Shown: positions 5,067-5,222 of the stretch, piece by piece
Layout of the letters: every line of letters starts with the position of its first letter
Position numbering within the stretch: position 1 is the stretch's first letter
Assembly (NCBI GenBank): GCA_002746365.1
Contig: NVWZ01000017.1
Coordinates: forward strand, 18,571-23,792
Source: Thiotrichaceae bacterium
GTDB taxonomy: Bacteria > Pseudomonadota > Gammaproteobacteria > SZUA-229
Length of the DNA: 5,222 bases
Direction of reading: 5' to 3'
The notes under the pieces: generated by a model
What the model was told of the DNA's origin: nothing
What the model saw: the letters and a program-made list of their open reading frames with translations, nothing else
The model's database searches: none
Made by a program: the position numbers and the translations under genes

Positions 5067-5093
5067 GGAATATTTTTGTTAGTTCTACGTCTA
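5067..5093 (+). promoter_or_regulatory. ECF-type promoter of the sigma factor gene (P-auto)
   Basis: GGAATA (5067-5072) and CGTCTA (5088-5093) form an ECF-type -35/-10 pair with 16 bases between GGAAT and CGTCT. Transcription would begin near 5100, leaving a short leader with GGGAG at 5106-5110 before the ATG at 5116. The match with P1 and P2 suggests the sigma factor recognises its own promoter. The -35 box begins two bases past the end of the MITE-like element. Confidence 0.65.
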
Positions 5094-5115
5094 TATGGTG
5101 TTATTGGGAGTTTTT

Positions 5116-5222
5116 ATGGAAATAGTTAAAAATTTGGTGGCTGCATTCTCTTTAAAGACTGAGTTCGCCGCACGCCGAAAAAAATTGTACCGTATTGCTT
5201 ATTCATGGAGTCACGATTCCGC
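5116..5222 (+). CDS. RNA polymerase sigma factor, sigma-70 family ECF type (5' part)
   Basis: The ATG at 5116 is preceded by GGGAG five bases upstream, and the frame is open to the end of the window (35 full codons). The segment RRKKLYRIAYSWSHDS (residues 20-35) is the typical start of sigma region 2 in ECF sigma factors, where a LYR.A..W.HD motif leads into the core-binding helix. The rest of region 2 and region 4 lie outside, so the ECF subgroup and any anti-sigma partner cannot be named. It is divergent from the tlpA operon. ECF factors usually direct RNA polymerase to their own promoter and to a small set of stress genes; the shared promoter motif in this window supports that here. Confidence 0.75.
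   Translation, partial: MEIVKNLVAAFSLKTEFAARRKKLYRIAYSWSHDS

Noticed and set aside
5078..5104. Sigma-70 promoter TTGTTA-N17-TGTTAT before the sigma factor gene
   Set aside because: Weak boxes, and transcription would begin inside the ribosome binding site; the ECF-type motif fits better.

Overview
The window looks like a piece of a gammaproteobacterial chromosome, moderately AT-rich, from a lineage with sulfur or thiol chemistry in its periplasm. This placement is an inference from the gene set: two exported DsrE-family proteins, a TlpA-like thioredoxin, a DUF302 protein and an OprO/P-like porin. The outer-membrane porin and the signal peptides show a Gram-negative cell. No RNA gene, CRISPR array or complete transposase gene was seen.

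Left part (1-1200): the 3' end of an unrecognised plus-strand gene (1-90) is followed by about 510 bases without a convincing gene. That gap holds a diverged tandem duplication (126-357) and a pair of oppositely oriented REP-like hairpins (373-460). Next comes a plus-strand alkyltransferase-like (ATL) DNA-damage protein (602-946), in which Trp replaces the methyl-accepting Cys of MGMT. It is followed by a possible small ORF or gene remnant and a long hairpin with a T-run.

Middle and right part (1197-4850, all minus strand): in transcription order these are a TlpA-like thioredoxin, DsrE-like protein A, DsrE-like protein B, a porin, a strong intrinsic terminator, then a DUF302 protein. All five products carry signal peptides, so this is an envelope or periplasmic gene set. 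Divergently, at 5116 on the plus strand, begins a gene whose N-terminus reads as an ECF (sigma-70 family) sigma factor; it runs off the window.

The main discovery candidate is regulatory. The same two-part motif, KGAATA-N15-CGTCT (GAAT-N16-CGTCT, an ECF-type -35/-10 layout), occurs upstream of the sigma factor, of tlpA and of the second dsrE-like gene. In each case it has the right orientation and identical spacing, and lies 22-51 bases from the start codon. This suggests an autoregulated ECF sigma factor controlling a periplasmic thiol/sulfur module through two operon promoters. A 142-bp palindromic MITE-like element sits exactly between the two divergent promoters.
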